DNA from: Azadirachta indica
Lineage: Eukaryota; Streptophyta; Magnoliopsida; Sapindales; Meliaceae
Direction: 5' to 3'
Length of the DNA stretch: 64,000 nt
NCBI GenBank assembly: GCA_022749755.1
Contig: CM040440.1
Span: 308,824-372,823 of the forward strand
Under the pieces are notes generated by a model. That model saw nothing but the letters and a program-made list of their open reading frames with translations, made no database searches and was not told the DNA's origin. The translations under genes and the position numbers were made by a program. Shown here piece by piece: positions 11,691 through 23,312 of the stretch; position 1 is the first letter of the stretch; each line of letters begins with the position of its first letter.

Positions 11691-14499
11691 AGAATAAAAA
11701 AGAGCAAGAAACAGTACGTAATGTCTACTGCAAGGAAGTGGATTTCCAATACTGCCATCACTCTTTTCTGTCTATCAAACATGAAAGTAATTAACATCAC
11801 ATCTATTATGTGCATATGCTTTTTAAGTAATGAAAGAAACTGACTCCAACTGTCTAAATTTTCACCTTTACATACACAAATAGCTAAAGGAAGATATCAT
11901 TATTGGCATCTAAGGCTACTGCACTGAGCACGATCCCACCATAGGGTGTCCTTAGGTGACAAAACCATCCATACTAATAAACCTCTTACACAGCCCATCA
12001 TATTTGTTGTGTCGCAAAGCTCACGAACATCCTTTTGAAGTTGTCAATAGAATCTTGTTAGATTTTTACAGTTGCTCCTCTATTCTTTTTCAGTAAAATG
12101 TGGCCATAATCCTGAAGCCAAGTGTAAGAACTCGTGAAGCCAGCTGCTGCCATCCTAAGAGCTTTCTTCTTAACTATGTACAACCTTTTTTTTGTTTTCC
12201 CAACACCAAACATTTTGCAAAACTTAATAGCTAATGCATCCGAACATATAGCTAGATTGTTCTTGATGGTTGTATATATTTTCTTGGCAATCCAATCACT
12301 TGTGACCTCGGGGTTCTTGAACTTCCTCTTGCAAGTATGGTCCTTGGTTGAAATTAACCTTATCATGAAAGTTACCTTATCCACCACAACAAAGGCATGA
12401 ATCCTCTAATTACAGTTTGGCATCACACATATTGTAATTACCCTATTACTCTCATTCTTAATTTTGTTCAAACAAAACCCTTTTGAATTGCATAATCCTT
12501 TAAAACGTTTCTAAACTCATAGATACTATTAAAGGTTTGGCCAGCTACAATTTTTATGTCATCCTCTATTCGTATTCTATCTAATCTACCCCTCAAATCC
12601 CTTACCATTTTGCACTCAATATTTTCTTCATCTTCAAAACTGATATCAGCATCATAACGTCATCAAAATATACTCTATCAGCACCTCCTCATCATCCGAT
12701 GGTGACACTTACCACTATCCTCAACATTCCCAACATTAGCATCTTTTTCAGAATCCAGAAAATCCCCAACATCATTATTAGTCTATTCAACCGATCTTCA
12801 CTTCTTCTTTCATAATCTTCATCTTCAAAATCTTCAAATTCTACCCCGGCCTCAACAGCATGATGATTGTCCATTTCACTAACATTAGCAACCTCATTTT
12901 CACCCCTTGGGTTAAAATATAACACATTATTTTCTCTTTGATTACTTTTCTCATTCTGGTCATTTGAATCTTCTCCACAAGCTGTAAATAACCTATTAAT
13001 TGCATCCATCATATCAAAATCTATATCTTTATAATATAACTCATCAACTATAGGGGATGCATTCCTTTGTTCTAGCCCTCTTTATTCTGCACGCTCTTTT
13101 TCTATTGCTTGTATTTGTGCTTAAATGACTTAGGAAACAGGGAAGTCATTATCAACATCGTCTGCTTCATCATCCATAACACATTCAAGTGTAGGTTTTT
13201 GGATCACAAAATAACATTTTTTGAATTGGTTCTTCTTGTTGTGAAGGCAGCGTATCCTTTTTCACTAGTAGATAGTTGAAGCCTTTGTCCAAAGATCTTC
13301 ATGAAGTCATTATCATTGTCCAATAGTAATCTCTCGTTTGATTAGGGACAACCATATTAATAATGAATTGTTCGTCATCTAATTTGTATTGATTTTGAAT
13401 GACCTCTAATAAGTCATTGATATCAAACCACAACGATTGACATCAACCTTCCTCACTTCAACTGTCATGCCACAAAACATAATGACAATGTTGATTCAAG
13501 TAATGTCCTTCTTATCAACAACAACACATAACCATTATTCATCAATATCCATCTTGTCAACATAACCATGAATAACAAACTACTAGTTATCCATCAATAA
13601 CAAGACGCAATAACTTCCTCTGTTTGCCCCTATTTTGAGCATGTTACATGTAATCTGAACATAAAGTATATACCTAAAAAACAATGATGTAAGCATAAAC
13701 ACCTATCCAAAAACAATGACTACAATTTTACACTATATTCAGCATTATATATCCAGCAGCAAGAAAAAAAATCACAAACCCATCTTCGCCCACATCTAAA
13801 TAGTAATCATTGTACCATCAAATCACCTTACATATCCAAAAATTCTTATACAAAAAATAAAGATGAAAGAAACCATTCCTAAGTCAACATAGTACCTATA
13901 GCCATAACAGATAAAACCACAGGAAAATAAACTTTTTCAGATACTCGACAAAAAACATATTTGAAAAATAATAACATCAAATAAACAAGACAATTAACAA
14001 GCTAACTAAAACAATAGCTTTTTACTCCAGTTCAAGTGCATTTGAATACTCACTTGTAAAATGTTTTTTGTGTTTTAATCGAGAGCCTTCATGCCAAATT
14101 ACAGTCAAAAAATATAAAGAGAACCTAACCCCTAATTTTTCCTTAAAATGGATGTCAAACGTCACAATTTTATCGCAAGTATGGTATTTGTTGATTTGGG
14201 TTTGAAGATGAGTTTAAATATAGGTTCAAAGTTAAGTTACGCTTGCCGCATAATAAGAAGGAAATGAACAAAAGATGAGAATAAAAGCCAAAAGTCTTTG
14301 TTAACTTGCTTATGATGGCCACTATTTTGCTTATACTATTTTTAAGTTCAAAGTGCTTTTTAAGTTCAAAAGTGTTTTTTTTATTGTTTTTATTGAGATA
14401 AGGCTGGTAGGCTATAATAAGTGTCTTAGGACTGTTTTTGATCTAAATTCTAACAACACAACAGGTATTATCCATACTCACACGCAATCTAATGAAAGT

Positions 14500-14631
14500 A
14501 TGAAATTGCCCTCAAAATTTAACACTTTCAACTAACAGACATAATATCGGAGGAGACTTAAAGTGCTAATGAAACAACTTGGGGTATCAAGGTATTAGGC
14601 CAAAGAAGGAGGGGGAATCGGAAATTCTCCC
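14500..14631 (-). repeat. Right terminal inverted repeat of the MULE
   Basis: Inverse partner of 6830-6945. It contains GAAATTGCCCTCAAAATTTAAC at its inner end and finishes GGGGGAATCGGAAATTCTCCC. The strand field marks its orientation relative to the left repeat. Confidence 0.75.
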
Positions 14632-15554
14632 TAATAGAAAAATATAAAAAAGAGAGAATTATTAGCAAATATTTTTTAATAATACATATTTTCAATTTTG
14701 GGAAATTTTCCACATTAATTATTTAAAAAATTTATAATTATCACCACCTTTTAAACCCCTAATTCACAAATTACCACATTCAAAATTATATTAAGAAATA
14801 ACTAAGTCAATACTTTCACTTCCCCTTACATTTCTCTCCCAAAAACTCAACATCTCAATACCAAACAAAAAATTCTTACATAAGCTTTCGACTACATTGC
14901 TATTTATTGAAATTACAAGCTTTACTTACAATAAACTGAGTGTTTAAAGTTGAGTTCCTTTTCATGCAAACAAAGGAAAAATATTGAAAAAATTGTCAAT
15001 TCATTTATTTAATTTATTATATGCGTAATTAGGCAATGTAATGTAGAAGTTGTTAAATGGACTATATTTTTTATGTTTGAATGGATTTTGGTACACTTTT
15101 GTGTGAGAAGATGAAAATTTTGAGATGTTCTATGCTGTATTTTCGAGCAAGAGGAAATTTGCCTATTACTTGAATCAAGTAAAAGGAAAATTAGAAGAAA
15201 ATAGTGCCTAAAATAGTACATATCCTTGATGAGTTGCTCACGATAGTTGACTAACATATATTATTATATTTTAGTTCAAGTATGGCTGCCGCTCACGATA
15301 GTTACTTTGTATAGAGGCATGGGAACAGACATTGCTGGTAGAGTAATGAAGGAGTTTGTATAGATCAACATATAACAAATGGATAATTTATTCAAATGTT
15401 GTATGAGTTGTTTCATATTAATCCTTATGAATTTATTACTAGGATTAGAACGATTTATTCAGTGTGTTTACAATAGTGGGTGTCACCATCTACAATAAAT
15501 ATTACAACTGAAGCTAACTTTTGATCTTTTATCAACGTCAGCAGTCGATTCGCA
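14632..15554. other. A+T-rich spacer up to an assembly gap
   Basis: I see no convincing gene. Short open frames on either strand have no recognisable motif. The segment ends at the N run. Confidence 0.5.
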
Positions 15555-15654
15555 NNNNNNNNNNNNNNNNNNNNNNNNNNNNNNNNNNNNNNNNNNNNNN
15601 NNNNNNNNNNNNNNNNNNNNNNNNNNNNNNNNNNNNNNNNNNNNNNNNNNNNNN
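15555..15654. other. Assembly gap (100 N)
   Basis: Exactly 100 undetermined bases, the conventional size for a scaffold gap of unknown length. The true distance and content are unknown. Confidence 0.98.
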
Positions 15655-16575
15655 ACCAAATTCTTCCCTTCTTAGTGAAGATGACACCTCTATTTCCCTA
15701 TTATCAGACATACTGAAACAATAGATTTCATGTCACAATAGTCAAAGTAAAACAATACAAAATGAATAAGTCTAAAAAACTCAAGTAAAACAAAAGTCAT
15801 CTATACATTAATTATATAAGTTTATAATTCTTTACAAAAAAACCAACAAAAGATACTCAAAAGATAACAAAACTTAAGTTACCCTATATAGGTATGTAAA
15901 AAAATACTGCATACATACAAAAGGTTAGTCGTTATATAGTTTGTCTTCCCTACACCATCTCACCACTACTTGGCATAAGTGTCTTTGATAACAACAAGCT
16001 CAAAAGGTTCCTCTATCCTAACAGGAAAAGGATCTAATGTTACTGATTGCTTCTCACTAGTCTCAACCATTATACTTTCCTTACCCTTGGGACTCACCTC
16101 ACCTGCTAAACTGTCTTTTAATTTTTTCATCTAGCGCCTTTTAGTCCTATAAGTATTTAGAAATCTTCTAGTGTAGTATAAACATTGTGTCACGAGTTTA
16201 TTCTAATTCACTCTCTTGCCGTAAGTCTTTAAACTCATTAATGCCTTATTCCTTACATCTTTAGGAGTATGCAGACTTGGATCAATAGCTGAATAATGCA
16301 TAATAGTCCCTACCAATTTCTCTCTCATCCTATTAGCGTAGATCTTTCGCAAGTTCTATATGAGAACACCACTTAGAGCACACTACTCATTTCTATTTAC
16401 ATAAGTCCACCTGTCATACTTGATCCTTCCCATACTATAAGACTAAATATATTACAATTAAAATTTATATAAAATAATAAAGTATAAGTAAAGACAAGCT
16501 AAAATGTCTCTAAACTTTTCCACTATCATAAGAGATGTCTAGAAAATCCTAAACCTAAGCTCTTATACCAACATT
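15655..16575 (-). pseudogene. Internal-region fragment of a minus-strand LTR retrotransposon
   Basis: On the minus strand the region 16440-15950 reads as a stop-interrupted but protein-like sequence. Examples are KYDRWTYVNRN, HYSAIDPSLHTPKDVRNKAL and LVTQCLYYTRRFLNTYRTKR, followed by a Ser/Glu/Val-rich stretch. I cannot assign it to a named gag or pol domain. Its position just downstream of a primer-binding-like site and an LTR (on the minus strand) makes a gag-region origin likely. The N gap removes the continuation. Confidence 0.4.
16559..16570 (-). other. Primer-binding-site-like sequence
   Basis: The minus strand reads TGGTATAAGAGC, one base from TGGTATCAGAGC, the common plant retrotransposon site complementary to initiator tRNA-Met. 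It lies five bases beyond the LTR end, as expected. Confidence 0.6.
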
Positions 16576-17089
16576 TGTAACATCCTCTAATTCCAAGAAA
16601 TTTCGGCAGAATTTCCGCTATAATATAATGTACATCATATATGTAAGCCTGTGAACTTTAAAATTTTACTCTAAATATTTCCAATTAAATTAAACACCAA
16701 CTGCTTCATTTCATTACTCTACAAAATATAATCAGTTCTATGACTGCTTCATTTCAAAATTATATTTTGCAAGATCCTGCTCTTATAATTACATATACTT
16801 TCAAAAGTAGCAAAATTTTGAAATACCCCATTGTTTTCTATTTACAAGAATCTTCTGTGTCACCTAAACCTGAAAAAAAGAGATGAACTAATATCCAGTA
16901 GATATTTATACACAAATACAGTTTTAAAATTTGTAATAAACAAATTTGAACATGAAAACACTTCTTAATTTCCAACAAAGAGTGTAGTAGGATATCAAAT
17001 CAAATTTTCAATTCAAATATTCATACAAATAACATAAAACACATTAATTCCATTATATAAAAAAAATTTCATAAATTTTGTGCTTGCGT

Positions 17090-17275
17090 ACTTTACAGGC
17101 ATTATTCCGAAGAACCGCCGCTTCAAAAATTAGCCATACATACTTTAGGGACATTATTCCCAAAGATCATCATCCCATCAAAAATAATCTTTAAGGCTAT
17201 TATTCCTAAGGATCGTCGCTCCAGTAGAAATGATCTTTAGGGGCATTATTCTCAGGGACCGTCGTCCCAAATATC
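17090..17275. repeat. Minisatellite inside the LTR, four ~46-bp units
   Basis: Four imperfect units share CTTTA(A/G)GG, CATTATTC and GATCGTCG(C/T)(T/C)CC-like words, starting near 17090, 17142, 17189 and 17230. Internal tandem units of this kind occur in the U3 part of some plant LTRs. Confidence 0.7.
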
Positions 17276-17723
17276 AGTGTCACATCACAATAACAACCAT
17301 AGCAATCACATTTTCATTTATCAAATATATTCACAATATTTTCATACAAATCATACATTTATAAAAATACAACACGTGTTGATACAATTTTCTCACTGTA
17401 TTTGAAAATTTAACATTCATATGAAAATTATTATTTAAACCCGATTCGAAAAACAATTAATTGGATCAACCTGTGGTGATTCAAAAATTTCATATACATT
17501 TATTAAAATATTAACTGTAATAAAACACCCTATTTTTCAGTTTTAAAACTAAAATCCACCAAATGTATATAAATACCTACTTAACATATGCGTGATAATT
17601 TTTATACCTCTGTTAATTTGTTCTTCTCTTTCCAATCATCTCCTAATACAAATTTAACAAATAATGATGAATGATGATCCAAAAATTCAAATTTTGGTAC
17701 CTAAAATGTTTATATATTTAAAC

Positions 17724-17961
17724 ATATATATATATATATATATACTAACAGTTTAACTTTCTACAGTTAAATGAAGTAATATACTAATCTTTAAAAATTA
17801 AAATTAATCATCGAAATCATAATTTTAAACCAAACCTGTCTTCTTTTTCCTTTCTCTCCTTTTTCCTTTCTCTCCTTTTCTTTCCTTTTTTATTGATCTT
17901 CGATTTTCAATTTGAAAACGAAGATTTACGTTTGTATAAATATATATATATATATATATTC
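17724..17961. repeat. Two (TA)n runs and a CT-rich patch
   Basis: Dinucleotide TA runs occur at about 17726-17743 and 17938-17960. Between them lie repeated TTTCTCTCCTTTTTCC words at 17842-17890. They lie within the LTR and could include its minus-strand promoter region, but I could not choose a TATA box. Confidence 0.6.
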
Positions 17962-18306
17962 ACCACTTACCTTATTTAATTATTATAAAAACTTTTCTTT
18001 TAACACCTGCCATTCACTTAGCCCATACACGCAGTGCCAAAATCCATTCTTAAATTAAGACACGTGAAGTCATAATTTCAATCAAATTCTTCAATTTCTC
18101 TTTTTATACCTTTTGTCCACAATAAAATTTATATTATCTAATAATTCTATTCTTTAAAATCATAAACATATTTGTTCTAATCAACATTTTTTTTTTAATA
18201 AACATATTTGCCTTATAAGTTCTAAATTATTATATCCTCACATAATATAAAGTGGATATATTCAATATATATATATTCTAATTAAAACAAGATCTAGGGT
18301 AGTACA

Positions 18307-20560
18307 TATGCATTGCTCGCCTATGAGGACTAAACAACCCATATGACAAGGGGGTTAATGTTGATACTTAAAATTTGACATTAGGTTTAAGCCCAAGTTC
18401 AAGTCAAAAGTTATGTCATTTTTATTCAAATCAACATAATGACTTTAGTCTAGCCTACTTAGGAAGAATGAACGCTTAAAGAATCAATATGTGATCAGGT
18501 TAATATATAAAAAATACAAAGACTCAAAAATCTTAGAGTCAATATTTAGCTTAAATCTGATTTTAATTAACTTGGAATTAATTAAAATAACCATTTTATT
18601 ATAATATAGGTCTCTTAACATCTCTTTTAATTAGAATTAAATTGCACATAATTTTATTCCTAAACAAAGGCTTGTTCTAAGAACATAACTTGCAATAAAT
18701 TAAGATAACATAAGCTAATATTTCACTACAATTACACATCACATATTATATAAGAAAGTATTATTCCACCTTCAAAGAAAAAAAAATAAAAGGTTAACAA
18801 CAGAACACAAGATTAAAGATAGCATCAACAAGCACGGCCTTCCTCCCTCCTTTGACATCTCACTATATAGCCATAGTTATTCGTTTATCAGCCACCTTTT
18901 ATGGTGAAAACAAACTTGAGACATTACCCTAATCTCCTCTTATCTTTCTTGCATCTATTGGCATTAACTTGATTACTTTTAGTCTTCATAAACACCTCTC
19001 CCACAACCTTAAACTTATCAAGTTGCAAACAAATGTATTGTATAATGCCGACAATAAGTTTATACGATAGTGATCAAACCTCGTAGTGGTTACAATCTAT
19101 CATTAATAGTGTGTTCTTTTATATTGATATTAGGACTATTTCGCTACTAAACCCCGTAAACTCATAATTTGAGTCTTATATTTTATTCAATATCAAAACA
19201 GTAACTTCAGTAATAGTAGCAAATCTCCCTAATTAGCGCAGATTTCTCTAATTAGCTTAACCAATCTCATAAGATTGCAATATTACAACTTTTAAGCTGC
19301 TAAGATCAACAAGGGATGTGGTAAACTTTACTCTCTGCAACTCAAAAGAGATGTAGCCTGCCGAATATATTCTAAAGCATGTTGGAGTACACAATCAACT
19401 AGAATCTCTCAAACGTTGTTTGAATAGTTTTTTTTTTGCAATATATGTACACACCACTTTTTGATTGATCAAGATTGCATTTCTTTTTGATTGAAAAAGA
19501 TTACAATTTTTGTTTTTACTGAGGCTTTTATTCTACTGAAATTTTCCTTGACTAAAGTCAAATTCAATCATTTTAAAATACTGAATATTTAAAAGAGAAT
19601 ATTATAAAGATTTTGATCGGTTTGGCGTTGATCTCGACGATCCGTCCAATTTATTCATTTTGCTATTCCTGGCGTCCTTGTTATATCTTTATCTACACAT
19701 TTTTTTAGTATAGTATTCATGCACGCTCAAGTCATGCAATTCAATACCAAGTGTGGTGTTATGTAACAAATTATCATCGGCAACATGTGACCACAAATAT
19801 GACTTACTACCTTATGAAATAAGAATATACAGCTTGAGCTTCAATTTTCTTCCTCTCTCTAGGGTTTTAGTCTTAATTTATACTCTCTTTTTCCTTTACT
19901 TCGTTTGCGCTTGTTGTCTTTACATTTCTGAGCTAATAGTCCGTATGATGGCTCCAGTTGAAGGAATTGCTACGTTAAATTTTTATCTATGGCATTCATT
20001 CTTCAATGTTCCTCCACGACATATTGTCAACAATCACAAATGTAAATGTGATTAGATCATCGAATTGGGAAAAGACTAGATTGAATCAAAAAAAGGTTAA
20101 ATGTGCAGTACTACAGAGGTCTGCAAGAACCCTCGCGGTCAAATTAGGCCATTTTGTAAATTCGAGTTAGGGTAAGAGATGAAACATACCTAGTAATATC
20201 AGATATTTCAAAACTTATTCTGAAAAAAGTACATTCTAAACTACATGAAGATTTAATGATGATGAAAGTTTACTAGTTCCAGAATTGCTTACTACGCACC
20301 ATCCCATATCAGTTCCAGAATTACTTATCACACATAGGATGGCGATTGAGGTACACGAATTATAAAACATTTTTACTAATTAAAATTATTAAAAATATAC
20401 TTCATTTATACGAGAGATTGATCCCTGTCTCGTACATGTTAAACTTCTCAGTATATATATTAAATATTTTAAAATTTGGAGACTCAAACCCATAAATTTT
20501 AGCTTGGAGTTCACAGCTAAGCAACTCAATCACAATCATCCATTACTTTATTTGTCAATT
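18307..20560. other. Intergenic DNA, probably decayed transposon sequence
   Basis: Moderately A+T-rich. No open frame of believable composition is present; the longest, at 19753-20055, begins with GTG rather than ATG and has no known motif. A short direct repeat, GTTCCAGAATT(G/A)CTTA, occurs at about 20276 and 20311. Nothing else can be supported. Confidence 0.45.
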
Positions 20561-20566
20561 ATTAAT

Positions 20567-20628
20567 GCCAGTGACTGGCTTGTACATGAAATTTATTGGT
20601 GCCAGTGAGGCAGTGACTGGCTTGTAAA
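20567..20628. repeat. Short direct repeat in the ITPK 3' flank
   Basis: GCAGTGACTGGCTTGTAAAT at 20609 repeats CCAGTGACTGGCTTGTACAT at 20568, a ~41-bp offset. It may lie within or just past the 3' UTR of the minus-strand kinase gene. Confidence 0.7.
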
Positions 20629-20938
20629 TGAAATGAGAATTGAAAATTTTGGAATCTAATAATTGAAGGAGCAGAGTTAAAAGAAAACGCATGATTTACA
20701 ATTGACTGACTGACTGTCTCAGTGAGTATATATTTAAATAAAAACAATAACAGGGATGAGCTCAGAAAAAGTTTCATAGAATTTGAAAAATATACATGAA
20801 TGATCAAACATTGATGAACAATCAACCGGGTATTGTTGTCTAAGAGCCTAAAAATTAAACTGCCGCCATTAACCAAACCTACTTATTCAATTCACCACCC
20901 CACCGGCACTGTACCAACCAAAGCAAACCAAACCAACT

Positions 20939-20981
20939 GCTGCTAATGCTAATGCTAATGCTAATGCTAATGCTAACGCTA
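20939..20981. repeat. (GCTAAT)n hexanucleotide microsatellite
   Basis: Six or so copies of GCTAAT, the last changed to GCTAAC, followed by GCTATGCTA. It lies about 30 bp past the stop codon of the kinase, so it is probably transcribed in its 3' UTR. Such arrays often vary in length between individuals. Confidence 0.85.
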
Positions 20982-21010
20982 TGCTATCTAAAAGTCCAAT
21001 TCCAATTTAA

Positions 21011-22060
21011 TTATGAACGGACAAAAGTGGAAGCTGCTGTTTGTGAGTTATTGGGAGCGCGAGTATTTGCTGTACTTACCTTCTTCTCGTCACTCTGCTT
21101 CTGCTTCTGCTCCTGATTCTGATTCTGCTTGACTAAGTCGCAAAAGAAATCCGTCAAAACTGTCTCGTAACCAGGCATTTTGGCATACCCAGGAAAATAG
21201 TTTATATCAACGATAAGATATCTATTCCCATTCCCAATTCTTGTATCTCTTATCATATCAAAATTAAACAGATTCAACTTCACTGCCTTTCTCAAACCCC
21301 TCGATATATCAGTTATAAACCCCTGAGGCGGCATCTGTGCGTCATTTAATTCCATGGTCTTAACATCATTATTCGCTGTAGCAGTAGAAGATAAGTTTGA
21401 TATCTGTGAAAACAGCATCGAACCACCCTCTAGACCTTTCAATTTTTCTTCCGAATAGTCTGGTAAGGATTTTCTTTTAACACATTTCACATAATCTCCA
21501 ACAACATACACTTTGAATATGACGCCTCCGTGATTCACGAATTCCTGAAGAACAATCGGTGGCTTTAGCTTGTTCAACCCTTCGTGGTTAAAAACCAAAG
21601 CCATTTTGTGAGATTTTGCGCTGCCGTCAGCCACTAACGGCTTCGCAATCACCGGAAACTTCAACAACTCCCACGCCTCCCCATCGAACAATGTTTCTTT
21701 GTCATAAATCACAATCTGCTTCGGAATCCCAAACGTCTCCGTCATGTTCTCCGTCTTCAGCTCCGAAACCGCCTGCAACATCGAAATCCTGTTATGTAAC
21801 CGCTCAATTGAGTCCGGAGAATCTATTATAACGGCGTTAGGGTTTCTGAATTTGAATTCTTGAAGCTGTTTCTTCCAATCCTCGCCGTACAACTTGTGTA
21901 ATACGCAATCGAACGGCCCCTGATCCGTCAATGGACGTCCCGTGTCGATCTTGATAAGATCGATGCCACGAGATCTCGCCAGACTCACTAACGATTCTTG
22001 GATGAAACTCTTCTGCTTCTTCGGCGCCAAAGCGTATCCTATTCCGAATCTCCGCTCCAT
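21011..22060 (-). CDS. ITPK1: Inositol tris/tetrakisphosphate kinase (ITPK1-like), single exon
   Basis: A 349-residue protein starting at the ATG at 22060. The frame is open 29 codons further upstream but holds no other ATG, so this is the start. The family phosphorylates inositol tris- and tetrakisphosphates in phytate and pyrophosphate-inositol synthesis, acting in cytosol and nucleus. Residues 4-90 form the N-terminal fold ([28 protein letters not shown]). The ATP-grasp part follows: LHNRISMLQ near 88-96, [17 protein letters not shown] near 135-151 and QEFVNHGG near 172-179. The metal-binding segment [16 protein letters not shown] is near 284-299. All expected catalytic stretches are intact. 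The tail from about 312 is rich in Gln and Lys, then Ser/Thr/Asn, and makes the protein somewhat longer than the ~320 residues usual for plant ITPK1. Lack of introns fits plant ITPK1 genes. Function is by family similarity. Confidence 0.95.
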   Translation of the reverse strand: MERRFGIGYALAPKKQKSFIQESLVSLARSRGIDLIKIDTGRPLTDQGPFDCVLHKLYGEDWKKQLQEFKFRNPNAVIIDSPDSIERLHNRISMLQAVSELKTENMTETFGIPKQIVIYDKETLFDGEAWELLKFPVIAKPLVADGSAKSHKMALVFNHEGLNKLKPPIVLQEFVNHGGVIFKVYVVGDYVKCVKRKSLPDYSEEKLKGLEGGSMLFSQISNLSSTATANNDVKTMELNDAQMPPQGFITDISRGLRKAVKLNLFNFDMIRDTRIGNGNRYLIVDINYFPGYAKMPGYETVLTDFFCDLVKQNQNQEQKQKQSDEKKVSTANTRAPNNSQTAASTFVRS

Positions 22061-22601
22061 CGCCGTTTTGAATCCTTCTCTGCTCTTCGCATTCAATTCT
22101 GTTTTAATGCAATGCAATACCAATGAAATGCTATAATCTAAATCCAATTTTCTTTTTCCTATTTTTTTGTATTAATATTTTCTGGAGCTTTGAAGAAATC
22201 GAAAATAATTTGCTCTTGCGATTGCAGAAAGAAACGATTTAAAGTGCATGGGAGAGAAGAGCGAGTAAGAGTATATATATACAGCTTCAACTAGGGTTAA
22301 GAGGGGATTATAATAACCAGGGCTATAATAAAGGTGGACGCGTGGCATATTCTTATGTGTGATATGCGGATTCGCGCCGCGCAATGAAAGAAACGCGTGT
22401 AATTGAAGGGTTGGATTAGCTGTACAGAGAATGGACGGTTAAGATTGGAGATATAATGAATGGATTGCTCCTGATGGTCAACGTTGGTTGATCTTCCTGA
22501 CTATTGGAGGGCCTTTTGGGAACTTTATTGACTGTGGTCTGTGCGGAATTGTTAGACTCACTTGTCGGTCGTTGGCTTACCCACTTTAAGAAATTACAAG
22601 T
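22061..22601 (-). promoter_or_regulatory. 5' UTR and promoter region of the ITPK gene
   Basis: On the minus strand a TATATATA box lies at about 22272-22281, some 210 bases before the ATG. That predicts transcription starting near 22245 and a leader of roughly 185 bases. ACGCGT lies at about 22338-22343 and again near 22393, and GCGCCGCGC at about 22374-22382; they give a modest G+C rise against the A+T-rich surroundings. The first transposon sequence upstream begins at 22602, so the compact promoter is about 350 bp long. Confidence 0.55.
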
Positions 22602-23312
22602 GGGATAATAACATTTTAATCCCTAAATTTTATCAAAATAACTAATTTAGATAAAGATTTTCATTTTAACATTTCATCTCCAGCAAAACCAAACTCAGAA
22701 AAATAGTTGAGCCGGCTTAATCCATAAAATTCAAATCCATTTATGACTCAGTTCATACTCATGGTGTACCAAATTTTTAAAATGTCAACCTCATTCACCT
22801 CATAAGTTTATTAAATTTATGTTATATCATATGTTGTGTCATGGTGAATTGTAAATTTTTTTATTTTAAATTTTAAAATTAAAATCTCGCTCAAGTATGT
22901 TATTATTCAATTATTAATTTTTTAAAATTTAAAATATTTTTATGAAGATTTAATTTATTAAAACTATTAAGGTCTCACAAAATTATATGTTTATTCAACT
23001 ATTATTATCTCTATTATTAATTTTTTTTTATTTGTAAGATATTTTTAAATAGTTTAATTTATTATTTGTTTTGTATTAATCTATGTGTTTCTTATTAGAT
23101 TTTTATGCTTAAAATGTTAATAGCCTAAGTTCATGTCGACTCATGTGTAATGTCACAATGCTATTTTTCATGCATATCATCTCTGCTTGACTTATTTGCC
23201 ACCACTACTTAAAAGAATTAACTAAATTTAAATATTGAGTTTTTAAAAATGTTAAATATGTCCTCATTTATTATTTTAACAAAAGTTAAGGGACTAACAT
23301 GCTATTATCATA
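22602..23312. mobile_element. Long-TIR MULE-like MITE just upstream of ITPK
   Basis: The left end reads GGGATAATAACATTTTAATC and the reverse complement of the right end reads GATAATAGCATGTTAGTCCC. Similarity goes on for about 65 bp, both arms reaching a TTTAACATTT block. The interior is A+T-rich and noncoding. Flanking 9-mers match weakly, so the target duplication is not secure. The terminus is shared with the elements at 24068, 25692 and 48754. Confidence 0.6.

Larger units (their letters stand above)
8771..13490 (-). pseudogene. mudrA-like MULE transposase relic
   Basis: Read on the minus strand, recognisable blocks appear in the family's order. At about 13490-13330 there is an N-terminal block with FDINDLLEVIQNQYKLDDE. 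At 13200-12690 there are acidic linkers. At 12387-12058 is the MuDR DNA-binding region (TCKRKFKNPEVTSDWIAKKI, then GFTSSYTWLQDYGHIL and GATVKI). At about 12057-11700 are transposase-core pieces (TPYGGIVLSAVALDANNDIF, then GENLDSWSQFLSLLKKHM). At 9640-9250 is the post-catalytic block (PIIKLLEFIRLKLM, PPRVQRKINKLSKVARK). At 9120-9000 is a SWIM-like region (LPSKHALSYIMHSNLNSADY, its usual Cys replaced by Ser). At 8974-8771 is a CCHC zinc knuckle (CTKCKQLGHNRRSC). Stops and frame changes occur between blocks, and the core is separated from the C-terminal half by a MITE and a tandem duplication. MULE transposases cut and paste the DNA between their TIRs; this copy is dead. Confidence 0.75.
6830..14631 (-). 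mobile_element. Mutator-like element (MULE), about 7.8 kb
   Basis: The left end begins GGGAGAATCTCGATTCCCC and the reverse complement of the right end begins GGGAGAATTTCCGATTCCCC. Similarity goes on inward through GGCCTAA and a shared TGTTAAATTTTGAG(A/G)GCAATT block, giving imperfect inverted repeats of roughly 115-130 bp (6830-6945 and about 14500-14631). Flanking 9-mers CAATAAAAT and TAATAGAAA match at six positions, as expected for an old 9-bp target duplication. Inside are a mudrA-like transposase relic on the minus strand, a broken GRF zinc-finger gene on the plus strand, a nested hAT MITE and an internal tandem duplication. The transposase is multiply interrupted, so the copy cannot be autonomous. 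The strand given is that of the transposase. Confidence 0.8.
16576..18306 (-). mobile_element. Long LTR (about 1.7 kb) of a minus-strand retrotransposon
   Basis: On the minus strand the segment would begin TGTACTACCCTAGATC and end GGATGTTACA, so it has TG...CA ends and is followed by the primer-binding-like site. The words AAATTTCGGCAGAATTTCC near its end and the internal CATTATTC...GATCGTCG repeats look like LTRs of plant Ty3/gypsy chromoviruses of the Tekay/Del kind. That assignment is from memory of such LTRs and is not proven. The outer boundary at 18306 is the less certain one. No second LTR was found in the window, so the element is truncated or runs through the gap. Confidence 0.55.

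Noticed and set aside
12134..12400. Plus-strand 88-codon frame
   Set aside because: Antisense shadow of the MULE DNA-binding region encoded on the minus strand.
22061..22147. Extra 29 codons upstream of the ITPK start
   Set aside because: The frame is open but begins with TTG and holds no ATG. The ATG at 22060 gives the expected family N-terminus.
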